The position numbers and the translations under genes were made by a program. This document shows, in pieces, positions 1-6,654 of a stretch of 40,328 bases of DNA. The notes under the pieces are model-generated. The model made no database searches, was not told the DNA's origin, and worked only from the letters and a program-made list of their open reading frames with translations. Position 1 is the stretch's first letter; every line of letters starts with the position of its first letter. This stretch comes from Candidatus Roizmanbacteria bacterium RIFCSPHIGHO2_02_FULL_37_13b (GTDB lineage: Bacteria > Patescibacteriota > Microgenomatia > UBA1406 > HO2-37-13b): contig MFZK01000001.1 in assembly GCA_001789395.1 (NCBI GenBank), positions 9,961 to 50,288 of the forward strand, read 5' to 3'.

Positions 1-85
1 TAATCCTTTCGGAAATACCCATCCTTTATGTTGTGAGTGCTGGCAAATTAACCATACAATATCAGTTTTGACATTTGATATTTGA
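1..85 (+). CDS. possible C-terminal end of a truncated upstream gene
   Basis: An open frame enters from the left edge and stops at TGA 83-85. It encodes about 27 residues with a Cys-rich stretch (CCECW). Its last residues (SVLTFDI) lie in AT-rich sequence resembling a dispersed repeat. I do not recognise the family. It may be a gene tail or chance reading. Confidence 0.2.
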   Translation, partial: NPFGNTHPLCCECWQINHTISVLTFDI

Positions 86-102
86 CCCCGATTAAATCGG
101 GG
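86..102. repeat. perfect palindrome CCCCGATT-A-AATCGGGG
   Basis: Eight-base arms around one central A. The flanks (66-85 and 105-120, with gacatttga and gaattttgag strings) recur inside the FemAB-like gene near 26309-26341. This suggests a dispersed intergenic repeat family rather than a terminator, as there is no T-tract. Confidence 0.5.
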
Positions 103-222
103 TTGAATTTTGAGCTTTTTGAAGACTATTCCCCCGGCTGATATTTCATGCTTCATATTTTATTATCAGTCATCTTTATAATTAAGTCACTTTATATAGT
201 CTTAACGATACAAACAGGTTTG
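103..222. other. non-coding AT-rich spacer
   Basis: No convincing gene. A short hairpin (ACAAAC-AG-GTTTGT, 210-223) lies at the 3' end of the small minus-strand gene, but it lacks a T-tract and is weak. Confidence 0.3.
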
Positions 223-411
223 TCATTTGTTCTTTTTATGATTTTTTATATAACTCTCAGTGACAGTGCCGCCAACGTATTTCAACGCACCACCGGCAAC
301 TAACGTCGCGCTACCCAATACAGCACCTAAACCAATTAAACCAACGGCAATAAGTTTACCAAAATGAATAAGTTTCTCCGCGACGCCTTTTTTTTCTGTC
401 TCAACACCCAT
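223..411 (-). CDS. small glycine-zipper membrane protein, unknown function
   Basis: 62 residues: a charged N-terminus, one hydrophobic segment (about residues 19-46) rich in small residues with GxxG/GxxxG spacing (GLIGLGAVLGSATLVAGG), and a Lys-rich tail. The layout fits a single-pass or helix-packing membrane peptide. An extended -10 (TGATAAAAT) on the minus strand ends 9 nt before the ATG and there is no clear Shine-Dalgarno, so the mRNA is probably near-leaderless. It is a stand-alone gene divergent from the tRNA. It could be a holin- or toxin-like peptide, but nothing in the sequence decides this. Confidence 0.5.
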   Translation of the reverse strand: MGVETEKKGVAEKLIHFGKLIAVGLIGLGAVLGSATLVAGGALKYVGGTVTESYIKNHKKNK

Positions 412-420
412 ATCTTACCT

Positions 421-429
421 ATTTTATCA
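421..429 (-). promoter_or_regulatory. extended -10 of the small glycine-zipper gene
   Basis: On the minus strand it reads TGATAAAAT, with 9 nt to the ATG at 411. No good -35 is seen, consistent with an extended -10 promoter. Confidence 0.4.
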
Positions 430-481
430 TTTGGATTGTACTGTTTTATTAAGTAAAATATATTCAATTGTATTTTAGCTT

Positions 482-565
482 GGAGGGTTGGCCGAGCGGT
501 TTATGGCGCAGGTCTTGAAAACCTGTGGGCGCAAGCCCTCAGAGGTTCGAATCCTCTACCCTCCG
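482..565 (+). tRNA. tRNA-Ser(UGA)
   Basis: Acceptor stem GGAGGGT (482-488) pairs with ACCCTCC (558-564), discriminator G565. The anticodon arm CAGGT-CTTGAAA-ACCTG gives anticodon TGA. A long variable arm typical of class II tRNA-Ser (TGGGCGCAAGCCC region) and a T-arm with GGTTCGAATCC are present. The 3' CCA is not encoded. It reads UCA and neighbouring Ser codons. Confidence 0.95.
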
Positions 566-585
566 CCTGTTGGGAAATGAAGTCA

Positions 586-615
586 TCGGCTCGCCCTGAG
601 CTTGTCAAAGGACTC
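586..615. repeat. dispersed palindromic repeat (cctgagct..gtc.aaggac type)
   Basis: The core is shared with 25725-25748 inside the FemAB-like gene (common pattern cctgagct, gtc, aaggac). It abuts and replaces the 5' half of the XRE gene remnant that follows. Confidence 0.45.
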
Positions 616-724
616 TACCCTCGCTAAAATTGAGAGTAATGTTATAATGAGGCCAAACGTCCAAACAATGGCGAAAATCGCCAAAGCTTTTGGCGTTTCA
701 ATAGAGAATTTGTTAAAATCGTAA
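611..724 (+). pseudogene. 3' remnant of an XRE-family (Cro/C1-type HTH) regulator
   Basis: The frame ending at TAA 722-724 translates to the second half of an XRE helix-turn-helix: STLAKIES (recognition helix end and conserved Ile-Glu), then MRPNVQTMAKIAKAFGVS and IENLLKS, matching the family pattern (stLskIE, Ps.etl.kiAkaLgvs...Ll). The N-terminal helices are missing: upstream is a dispersed repeat and an in-frame stop at 578-580. An ATG at 647 would yield only 25 residues, without the DNA-contact helix. It sits just after tRNA-Ser(UGA), a common insertion site for mobile DNA, and just before FecR-1. It is almost certainly non-functional as a regulator. Confidence 0.75.
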
Positions 725-745
725 TATTAAAAGGGGAAATATATA

Positions 746-2068
746 ATGGGAAAAATTAAAAAAATAGTATTTGTTCTCGCGGTCTCTTTCTTTATCTCTT
801 CTCAAATTGATGGTTCTGCTTTTGCTCGGGAACCCGGAATCGAAAGTGGATTTACTTTACGATCCGTTCCTGGCCCAATGATCGAAGGAGATTATCTCGG
901 CAACATGTGGAGAGATCTCTACAAAGGCGCTTCGATCGTTGTCAAAGATAATGCCTTCGATACCAGCTACAGTTCACGATACAATCTGGGTCCAGGCACC
1001 GGAGATACTAACTCTTCGGTACATCTCAAAGGAACCTATGACCCCGAAACGGAAATGCTCAACGCTCAATGTGAAATGACCAGGGAACTACTATATTCGA
1101 GTAAGGGCGACAAGCAAAACAGTGTCTACACCGGTACCGGCAGCGTAAAAATTACCAATCAGGATTTTGGAAAAACAGTAAACCTCCAATGCAAAGTTGA
1201 TATTACTTACGTTGAGTCCTCAAGATATCGCATGGGGAAGAGTACCTGGTCTGACTGGAAGGAAACTAAAAGAGAGACATATCCGACAGTATTGAATGTA
1301 ACGTATCAAGTGGATAAAACAAAAAGTACCGAGGACTCCGAGGCAGGAGATACAAATAACGAAAATGCTGAAGGAAAACAGGATTTCAGTGACCTTCCGG
1401 ATGTAGAGTATCAACCCGATAAAGACAGCGGCGCAAGATTTACGAGTATCCAGGGCGAGGTAAAAAGTTATCCGGATGGCAATCCGGAAGATATATCATT
1501 TCCAAAATTTGGCATTAAAATTGCCCCCGGTACGCATATCTTCACCGGTGAAGAAAGTAGCGTTACTTTAACATTTGCTGATTTGTCTACATATAAAGTG
1601 CCGCCAAACTCAGAAATTGTTATTAGATCAGGCGATCCAAAAGGTCCTCTTTCTCTTACGGCGGGGAAAATATGGGGTAATATCAAAAAGATTGCCAGCG
1701 GTGAATCAATAGAAATCAGGACTAACCAGGCAGTGACGGGTATAAAAGGCACTACATTTGTGTTGGAAGAAAATAATGGCAAAACTGTTTTGAAGGTGAT
1801 AGAAGGTGTGGTTTCTTTCATATCTCAAAAAACCGGTGGCACACAAGAAGTCAAAACTGGAGAATCTTTATCTGCCGACGTAAACGGTCTGGGACAAAAA
1901 AATACTTTTGATGTGGCTGCCGAACAGGCAAGCTGGGATGTTTTGGAAAAAGAAGCACGTAAATCAGCCCCCAAGTTAAATAATTTGGTTTATGTCGGTT
2001 TGGCAGTACTTGTTGTGATTATTATCGGAACTGTTTTGAAATTCAGAAAGAAAAAAGCAGGAAAGTGA
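746..2068 (+). CDS. FecR-domain secreted/membrane-anchored protein (copy 1)
   Basis: 440 residues. It has an N-terminal signal peptide (about 1-27, ending SAFA), a Ser/Thr-rich extracytoplasmic region, a FecR-type beta domain (about 230-370) with the hallmark stretch VTGIKGTTFVLEE, and a C-terminal membrane helix with a basic tail (FRKKKAGK). A purine-rich Shine-Dalgarno (aaggggaaa) precedes the ATG, which is unusual in this window. In other bacteria FecR domains act as anti-sigma or signalling modules; no FecI-type sigma factor or TonB receptor lies nearby, so here the domain more likely belongs to a surface protein. Its C-terminal half is clearly paralogous to the next gene (shared NGLGQKxTFDV). 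Confidence 0.8.
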   Translation: MGKIKKIVFVLAVSFFISSQIDGSAFAREPGIESGFTLRSVPGPMIEGDYLGNMWRDLYKGASIVVKDNAFDTSYSSRYNLGPGTGDTNSSVHLKGTYDPETEMLNAQCEMTRELLYSSKGDKQNSVYTGTGSVKITNQDFGKTVNLQCKVDITYVESSRYRMGKSTWSDWKETKRETYPTVLNVTYQVDKTKSTEDSEAGDTNNENAEGKQDFSDLPDVEYQPDKDSGARFTSIQGEVKSYPDGNPEDISFPKFGIKIAPGTHIFTGEESSVTLTFADLSTYKVPPNSEIVIRSGDPKGPLSLTAGKIWGNIKKIASGESIEIRTNQAVTGIKGTTFVLEENNGKTVLKVIEGVVSFISQKTGGTQEVKTGESLSADVNGLGQKNTFDVAAEQASWDVLEKEARKSAPKLNNLVYVGLAVLVVIIIGTVLKFRKKKAGK

Positions 2069-2081
2069 TAATATAGGCTGG

Positions 2082-2207
2082 TTATATCTGAAGTTTCTTA
2101 ATTTCCTCCCACCTCTGTCTTAATTCCCCAATATATTTCAAATCCTGAAATGCCTGAATAATTGGGGCATAATCTATCGTTATATTAATCCTAGACTTGG
2201 GGAGCAA
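2082..2207 (-). pseudogene. possible gene relic or small ORF on the minus strand
   Basis: A 41-codon frame (TTG start at 2207, TAA at 2082-2084) encodes a plausible protein tail with IDYAPIIQAFQDLKYIG and RWEEIKKL, amphipathic and charged, unlike random AT-rich translation. There is no promoter or Shine-Dalgarno and an in-frame stop lies just upstream. It may be the 3' end of a decayed gene between the two FecR paralogs. Family not recognised. Confidence 0.3.
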
Positions 2208-2258
2208 TTTCTACGGCTTTGATTTTCTTTTATTGTGTACTTTTATCTGCATTTCATC

Positions 2259-2264
2259 TATAAT
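2259..2264 (+). promoter_or_regulatory. -10 box of FecR-2 (leaderless)
   Basis: Consensus TATAAT with 7 nt to the GTG at 2272. The predicted transcription start falls on or next to the start codon. Confidence 0.5.
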
Positions 2265-2271
2265 CCCCATA

Positions 2272-3405
2272 GTGTTTAAAAAACTATTCCTTTTAATATT
2301 ATTTTTAGTAATTACCACTCCAGCTCAAGCTGTTGTTAGTTGGCCACCTGAGGTTAAACCGGAACAGGGTAAAGCATCCGGTACGTTGGGAACTGGGGAT
2401 ACACAATTAACCGTCAATATTGAGTTTTGGAACGTTGGTGAAGTTGGAGGGTATGGAGAAGTAACAATTGGCTCTGTATGTCCGCCCGAAATGGTTAGTG
2501 AGGGATGTGTATCGAACGAAGGGATTGGAACTTTTAGCGGTGGGCCTAACGGGGAAATTACTGCAAATGGAAAAAAGACAGGTATCCAACTGGTTAATGG
2601 TAAATCTTTTAAATCTAATCTGGAGAAAACTTTTCAAGCAAATGTAGAAAATCCGGAAATATTCTCAAAATACAGATGGAGTATGGATGAATCCGTTCCG
2701 GATCTCGAAATTAAAAAAGGAAAATACGAAGTAGAGACCATAGGTTCTGCCCGTTTCGGTGATCTTTCGGGACAGGTGGAGGTAAATATGCCAAATCCAG
2801 ATGGAACCTATGACGAGCAGGCTTGGGATACTGCCAAATTAGATATGGAATTACCGCCGGGTACGCGAATAATTGTACGTGAGAAAAGCGGATTAATTCT
2901 CGTATTTCCCGACACCCAAACGAATATTACGGTTGGACCGGGAACAGAAATTATACTGGTTTCACCGGACCCGCAAAAAAGCAAGATTAGTCTGCCGTGG
3001 GGAATATTAAAAGCGAATGTCCAGAAGATGATGAAAGATGGCTCGATGGAAATTGAGATGAGCCAAGCTGTAGCCGGAATAAAGGGAACCCAATTTGTAT
3101 TAAACGAAACCAAGACGGAATCTTCAGTAAAGGTTATTGAGGGAAGTGTTTCTTTCAAATCAAAAGCCAATGGTCAAACTGAGATGGTTAATGCGGGAGA
3201 AACCATGACTGCTGACAAAAACGGTCTGGGACAAAAAACAACTTTTGATGTAAACGCGGAAAACGCCGATTGGAAGAGCTTAGAAAGTAATTTCGGCAAA
3301 ACCAGTGCCGACTCAAAAAAGTATCTGTACTACTTGGGAGTTCCGATTTTACTCGTTGTTGTTGCGATCGCATTCGTGATCAAGAGGAGAAAAAGTAAAG
3401 TTTAA
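2272..3405 (+). CDS. FecR-domain secreted/membrane-anchored protein (copy 2)
   Basis: 377 residues from a GTG start. This start gives a textbook signal peptide (MFKKLFLLILFLVITTPAQA, cleavage after AQA) and lies 7 nt after TATAAT. An ATG at 2197 is also in frame, but it lies upstream of that -10 box and adds an odd second hydrophobic stretch. The body has a beta-rich N-terminal part, a FecR domain (about 190-330, with VAGIKGTQFVLNE and VKVIEGSVSFKS) and a C-terminal membrane helix ending KRRKSKV. It is a paralog of the preceding gene in the same orientation, separated by about 200 bp. Probably a surface-anchored protein; ligand unknown. Confidence 0.8.
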   Translation: MFKKLFLLILFLVITTPAQAVVSWPPEVKPEQGKASGTLGTGDTQLTVNIEFWNVGEVGGYGEVTIGSVCPPEMVSEGCVSNEGIGTFSGGPNGEITANGKKTGIQLVNGKSFKSNLEKTFQANVENPEIFSKYRWSMDESVPDLEIKKGKYEVETIGSARFGDLSGQVEVNMPNPDGTYDEQAWDTAKLDMELPPGTRIIVREKSGLILVFPDTQTNITVGPGTEIILVSPDPQKSKISLPWGILKANVQKMMKDGSMEIEMSQAVAGIKGTQFVLNETKTESSVKVIEGSVSFKSKANGQTEMVNAGETMTADKNGLGQKTTFDVNAENADWKSLESNFGKTSADSKKYLYYLGVPILLVVVAIAFVIKRRKSKV

Positions 3406-3476
3406 CTTACAATCTGCCGCCCTACAAATTTTGGCGTAATCTGTTCGAATTTTTTCAAATGCACACCGCCAAGAGT
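3402..3476 (-). pseudogene. possible 3' gene fragment on the minus strand
   Basis: A frame of 24 codons closed by TAA (3402-3404) reads GGVHLKKFEQITPKFVG and resembles a genuine protein C-terminus. An in-frame TAG lies immediately upstream, at the palindrome 3475-3493. It has no start of its own. Family not recognised. Confidence 0.25.
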
Positions 3477-3493
3477 CTATAATCATTATAGAC
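3475..3493. promoter_or_regulatory. palindrome carrying a -10 box in both directions
   Basis: GTCTATAAT-C-ATTATAGAC, perfect 9-base arms. Each arm contains TATAAT on its own strand. It lies 13 nt before the HNH gene start. It could be a promoter/operator or the edge of an inserted element. Confidence 0.4.
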
Positions 3494-3506
3494 AGTTTAA
3501 TAAGAT

Positions 3507-3827
3507 ATGAACAAATGGAATATTCCCAGCAATCTTGAAGACAAAATTAGAGATCGTGATAAATTTTGCGTTTATTGTCATTCAGAATTTAATAGAAATT
3601 CATATACAAAACGAGCAACATGGGAACACATAGACAATAATGCAAAAAACATATCTGAAACTAATATAGCCTTATGTTGTGCTTCATGTAATGCAAGCAA
3701 GGGTACAAAAAAAATATTATCTTGGTTTAATGCACCATTCTGTCGAAAAAATAAGATAAATATGGAGTCTGTAGCTGATATGGTAAAAAGTCAATTAAAT
3801 TTACAGAAGTGTAACTTATATATATGA
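3507..3827 (+). CDS. HNH endonuclease family protein
   Basis: 106 residues. It shows the compact zinc-stabilised HNH fold: CxxC at 21-24 (CVYC), the catalytic-type WEHID at 39-43, and a second CxxC at 58-61 followed by NASKG. The expected function is metal-dependent nicking or cutting of DNA. It stands alone between FecR-2 and a conserved unknown, without a recognisable methylase, terminase or intron around it. It ends with TGA and lies in a relic-rich stretch, so recent acquisition is plausible. Confidence 0.8.
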   Translation: MNKWNIPSNLEDKIRDRDKFCVYCHSEFNRNSYTKRATWEHIDNNAKNISETNIALCCASCNASKGTKKILSWFNAPFCRKNKINMESVADMVKSQLNLQKCNLYI

Positions 3828-3883
3828 GATTTACTGGCTCCAGACCCACATGCTCCGCAACGTAAAAAAACAATAATCTGCGT
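3815..3883 (-). pseudogene. possible zinc-ribbon relic (serine-recombinase-like)
   Basis: The minus-strand frame between stops includes FLRCGACGSGASKS, which resembles the recombinase zinc beta-ribbon pattern (rCGeCG). Only about 23 codons remain and they overlap the end of the HNH gene. Weak evidence; it could be chance. Confidence 0.15.
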
Positions 3884-3908
3884 TTAATTATAAATTTAAA
3901 AAAACATT

Positions 3909-4394
3909 ATGATCCATAAAAATATCAAGCCAACCGGGTGCTGTGATCCGTTTGACCCTACACCCTGGGAAGATAAGGAAATTGCGTGGGATAAAAAATT
4001 GTTCGTTAAAGATCGAGTGACAAGTTTTTTACATATTCCTTTAAATATGGGTCAAAAAGTGGTTAAGAATATGAAACTTATTGAAAAAGCCGCTGCCAAA
4101 ACAACATATCAACTCATGTTAACCGATGAAAAATCGCTTTGGGGCACAGATATTTATATTTATGTCACCAAAGATGTCCCCGGATCGCAAATGGCCACTC
4201 TTTCCGGTGTGTATTTAACAAAAGTATTTGAAGGTCCATATCAAATGGTAGGTAAATGGGCTAAAGAGATGATGGAATATGTTAAATCGAAAAATAAGGA
4301 ATTAAAGAAACTCTATTTTTCCTATACAACATGTCCTAAGTGCGCAAAGATCTATGGCAAAAATTACGTCGTGCTTTTTGCACAAATAACTTAA
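3909..4394 (+). CDS. conserved protein of unknown function with C-terminal CxxC
   Basis: 161 residues, soluble, no signal peptide. The sequence is typical of a well-conserved family, with GCCDPFDPTPWEDKE near the N-terminus, a central LTDEKSLWGTDIYI segment, KVFEGPYQMVGKW, and a C-terminal CPKCAK that could bind metal or act in redox. The CC pair at 12-13 is also notable. I recognise the pattern as that of uncharacterised homologs sometimes loosely named hydrolases, but no catalytic motif supports that name. It stands alone, 81 nt after the HNH gene, with no Shine-Dalgarno. Confidence 0.65.
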   Translation: MIHKNIKPTGCCDPFDPTPWEDKEIAWDKKLFVKDRVTSFLHIPLNMGQKVVKNMKLIEKAAAKTTYQLMLTDEKSLWGTDIYIYVTKDVPGSQMATLSGVYLTKVFEGPYQMVGKWAKEMMEYVKSKNKELKKLYFSYTTCPKCAKIYGKNYVVLFAQIT

Positions 4395-4456
4395 TCACAA
4401 ATAACACCAGACATTGTTGGTTATTACTTCCAAAGATGCATTAATCCCAAGTCTGC

Positions 4457-4486
4457 TTGACAATTAGCTAACAAATATTCTATCGT
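4457..4486 (+). promoter_or_regulatory. promoter of the dockerin-like gene (leaderless)
   Basis: TTGACA (4457-4462), 18-nt spacer, TATCGT (4481-4486), then 6 nt to the ATG. Confidence 0.45.
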
Positions 4487-4492
4487 GATATT

Positions 4493-6118
4493 ATGGAGGG
4501 TATTACGGAATTAAAAGATAACGATAATAATCCAAAAAAAATTCTTCTATTGATAATAGCTGTATTTATCTTATCCTCGTTTGCATTCACTACGATAATT
4601 ATTACCAGATTAAACAATAGACGAGCTTTGTTGGATAAACCTTTTGCTGCTATTCCGGAGAATATTACTCCAATTTTGACACCAACGCCCACGATTATTC
4701 CGGGTGGAAGTATTGAATATGGCAGGTTTGATTTAAATAATGATTCATATATTAATGCCGTTGACACTGGAACATTGGTCAGTAATTGCATCTTTGGTGA
4801 CAATGAAAAAAAGAAAACCTGTTGGCCAGATGGCGACTTCTCCAAACCACCTTTAAATGGTGATTGCAATTATGATTTAAAAATTGATGCCGGAGATACC
4901 TCGTGTTATGGTATCAGAATAAGCCAAATGGGCAATCTCAATTATTCATCACTTGATTTAAGTATCGATAAAATCATAAATAAATCCGACGTCGATCAGC
5001 TAATCTCAGACTGTATTTTCGGGGATAATGAAAAAAAGAAAACCTGTTGGCCAGATGGCGATTTCACAAAACCACCACAAAATGGCGACTGTAATAATGA
5101 TTTAATAATTGACGCTGGAGATATATCGTGCTTTGTATTTAAAATCAATACTTGGGTTCAGGCAATTCCTACCCCAACTCCATCACCAACATTACCTCAA
5201 TTTGTTGAGATAACTCCAATGCCATATCATTATCTTTGTGATTGGGGCAGACGAGATAAATTCTTTACCGAATCCGATGTATTACCTCTATTTAATTGTA
5301 TTGAAAATTATTCCTTCTGTGCCCGAAGTGATATAAATGGAGACGAAGAATATAATATTTTAGATCTCAATGCTGCAAAAAAATGCATTAATAACTTTAA
5401 TGCCTATCCAAATTGTCGGCTTATTGATTTTGATGCTCCATTTAATCAGATAACTGCTCAAGAATATATGAAAATAATCATGTGTTATCGTTCAAGTTGC
5501 ATGACTGATCCCGATAGAAATACAGACTTATCTATAAATGAAAATGATCTTAGATATTGTTATCAACATTTCTACCCGATTCAAAAACCACTTTCAAGTA
5601 ATTTCAATTGTAATCAGGCAGATTGGAATGGTGATAGACTAATAACTCGATATGAAATTGAGAATTATATGACCAATATGTGTATTTTTGGAAAGAATCA
5701 AAATGAACTAAAATATTGCTGGATCCAAGGAAATAATAATAGACCCAACTTCATGGGTAATGTTAATAATTCAGGATCACAAGGTCAAGAAGTGGATGCT
5801 GGCGATATCTCTGCGGCAGTCCTTTGTGCCAATGTGACACCGACTCCAACCCCAACAATAGATCCTTATAAATTGGGTCAGTGTGATCTAAATAATGACT
5901 CAAAAATAAATTATTCTGAGATATCAGATATTAATATTTCGTGCGTCAATCGAAAAGCCGTAAATAAATGTTGGAACTCCGTAGGAGCATATCGTTATGG
6001 TGGTTCATTCAGCGGTGGTTCGATGGGTTGTCCTTTTAAAGGGGATCCAAATAAGGACTGTAAAGTAGATAATCTGGACATTCGAGATTGTTTAATGCTA
6101 ATGCTTCAATATTATTGA
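4493..6118 (+). CDS. dockerin-like / EF-hand repeat surface protein
   Basis: 541 residues. An N-terminal membrane anchor (about 16-38) is followed by a Pro/Thr linker (TPTPTIIPGG) and a long extracellular part with many dockerin-type calcium loops (DxNxDxxI): FDLNNDSYINAVD, GDCNNDLIIDAGD, SDINGDEEYN, ADWNGDRLI, CDLNNDSKIN, GDPNKDCKVD. Further Pro/Thr linkers (PTPTPSPTLP, TPTPTPTIDP) separate blocks. Frequent cysteines suggest disulphides. A 120-bp block is directly duplicated inside the gene. Dockerins bind cohesins in cellulosomes; no cohesin is seen here, so the likely role is calcium-dependent surface binding. The start follows from the promoter just upstream. Confidence 0.75.
   Translation: MEGITELKDNDNNPKKILLLIIAVFILSSFAFTTIIITRLNNRRALLDKPFAAIPENITPILTPTPTIIPGGSIEYGRFDLNNDSYINAVDTGTLVSNCIFGDNEKKKTCWPDGDFSKPPLNGDCNYDLKIDAGDTSCYGIRISQMGNLNYSSLDLSIDKIINKSDVDQLISDCIFGDNEKKKTCWPDGDFTKPPQNGDCNNDLIIDAGDISCFVFKINTWVQAIPTPTPSPTLPQFVEITPMPYHYLCDWGRRDKFFTESDVLPLFNCIENYSFCARSDINGDEEYNILDLNAAKKCINNFNAYPNCRLIDFDAPFNQITAQEYMKIIMCYRSSCMTDPDRNTDLSINENDLRYCYQHFYPIQKPLSSNFNCNQADWNGDRLITRYEIENYMTNMCIFGKNQNELKYCWIQGNNNRPNFMGNVNNSGSQGQEVDAGDISAAVLCANVTPTPTPTIDPYKLGQCDLNNDSKINYSEISDINISCVNRKAVNKCWNSVGAYRYGGSFSGGSMGCPFKGDPNKDCKVDNLDIRDCLMLMLQYY
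4787..4906 (+). repeat. internal direct repeat, copy 1 (dockerin block)
   Basis: A 120-bp block coding for CIFGDNEKKKTCWPDGDF through a Cys-ended calcium loop. It is nearly identical to 5012-5131, offset exactly 225 bp in frame. A diverged third copy lies around residues 398-445. Confidence 0.85.
5012..5131 (+). repeat. internal direct repeat, copy 2 (dockerin block)
   Basis: Second copy of the 120-bp block. The central stretch (aatgaaaaaaagaaaacctg onward) is nearly unchanged at the DNA level, suggesting recent duplication or gene conversion. Confidence 0.85.
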
Positions 6119-6165
6119 AATCAGCTCAGATTTTAATTTATTTCATAGATCTTTAGTCTCGATTA

Positions 6166-6174
6166 TGTTAGAAT
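6166..6174 (+). promoter_or_regulatory. extended -10 of the YkuK-like gene
   Basis: TGTTAGAAT, 8 nt before the ATG; predicts a leaderless transcript. Confidence 0.45.
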
Positions 6175-6182
6175 AATCCATC

Positions 6183-6653
6183 ATGTTTACTAGTCCTACA
6201 TTTGGGCAAGTAACTCCTAACAGTTTAAAAAAAGTCATCTCAGATTTTATGGCTGTCAATAAATCCGCAATTTATAGAATCATAGTTGGTTCTGATTCAC
6301 AAAAAGTTAAAACTGACACTCACGATTTTGTATCCGCTTTAATTATTCATCGAGTCGGAGAAGGAGGAATTTACTTTTGGGAACGACATCTGGTTAATCA
6401 GAAAATGGGTTTGAAAGAACGTATTTATAGAGAGGCGATCGGGTCTTTGGAAACGGCGGAGTATTTTGTAAATTTATTTCGTGGTAATGGTATATCCAGA
6501 TATAATATCGAAATCCACGTTGATATCGGCAACAATGGTGAAACAAGAGGTCTGATTAATGAAGTTGTAGGAATGATTAGATCAAATGGTTATCAGGTCA
6601 AGACAAAACCGGATTCGTTTGGCGCTTCTAATGTAGCAGATAGACACACGTAA
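6183..6653 (+). CDS. YkuK/DUF458-family RNase H-like protein
   Basis: 156 residues, full length for the family. Landmarks are IIVGSDSQKV (first acidic residue of an RNase H-like core), HDFVSALIIHRVGEGGIYFWER, an acidic Glu in the helix KERIYREAIGSLETAEYF, the strand IEIHVDIGNNGETRGLI, and the C-terminal IKPDS/SNVADRHT-like motif (KTKPDSFGASNVADRHT). The family has an RNase H-like fold and is named after Bacillus YkuK; its substrate is not established. It is convergent with the Lon-like gene with one base between the stop codons. The start is set by the extended -10 just upstream; no Shine-Dalgarno is visible. Confidence 0.8.
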   Translation: MFTSPTFGQVTPNSLKKVISDFMAVNKSAIYRIIVGSDSQKVKTDTHDFVSALIIHRVGEGGIYFWERHLVNQKMGLKERIYREAIGSLETAEYFVNLFRGNGISRYNIEIHVDIGNNGETRGLINEVVGMIRSNGYQVKTKPDSFGASNVADRHT

Positions 6654-6654
6654 T

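Noticed and set aside
482-724. tRNA-Ser(UGA) as an active integrative element attachment site
   Set aside because: No second copy of the tRNA 3' end and no integrase in the window; only a regulator relic remains.
2197-2271. 25-residue extension of FecR-2
   Set aside because: It lies upstream of the TATAAT and disrupts a clean signal peptide.
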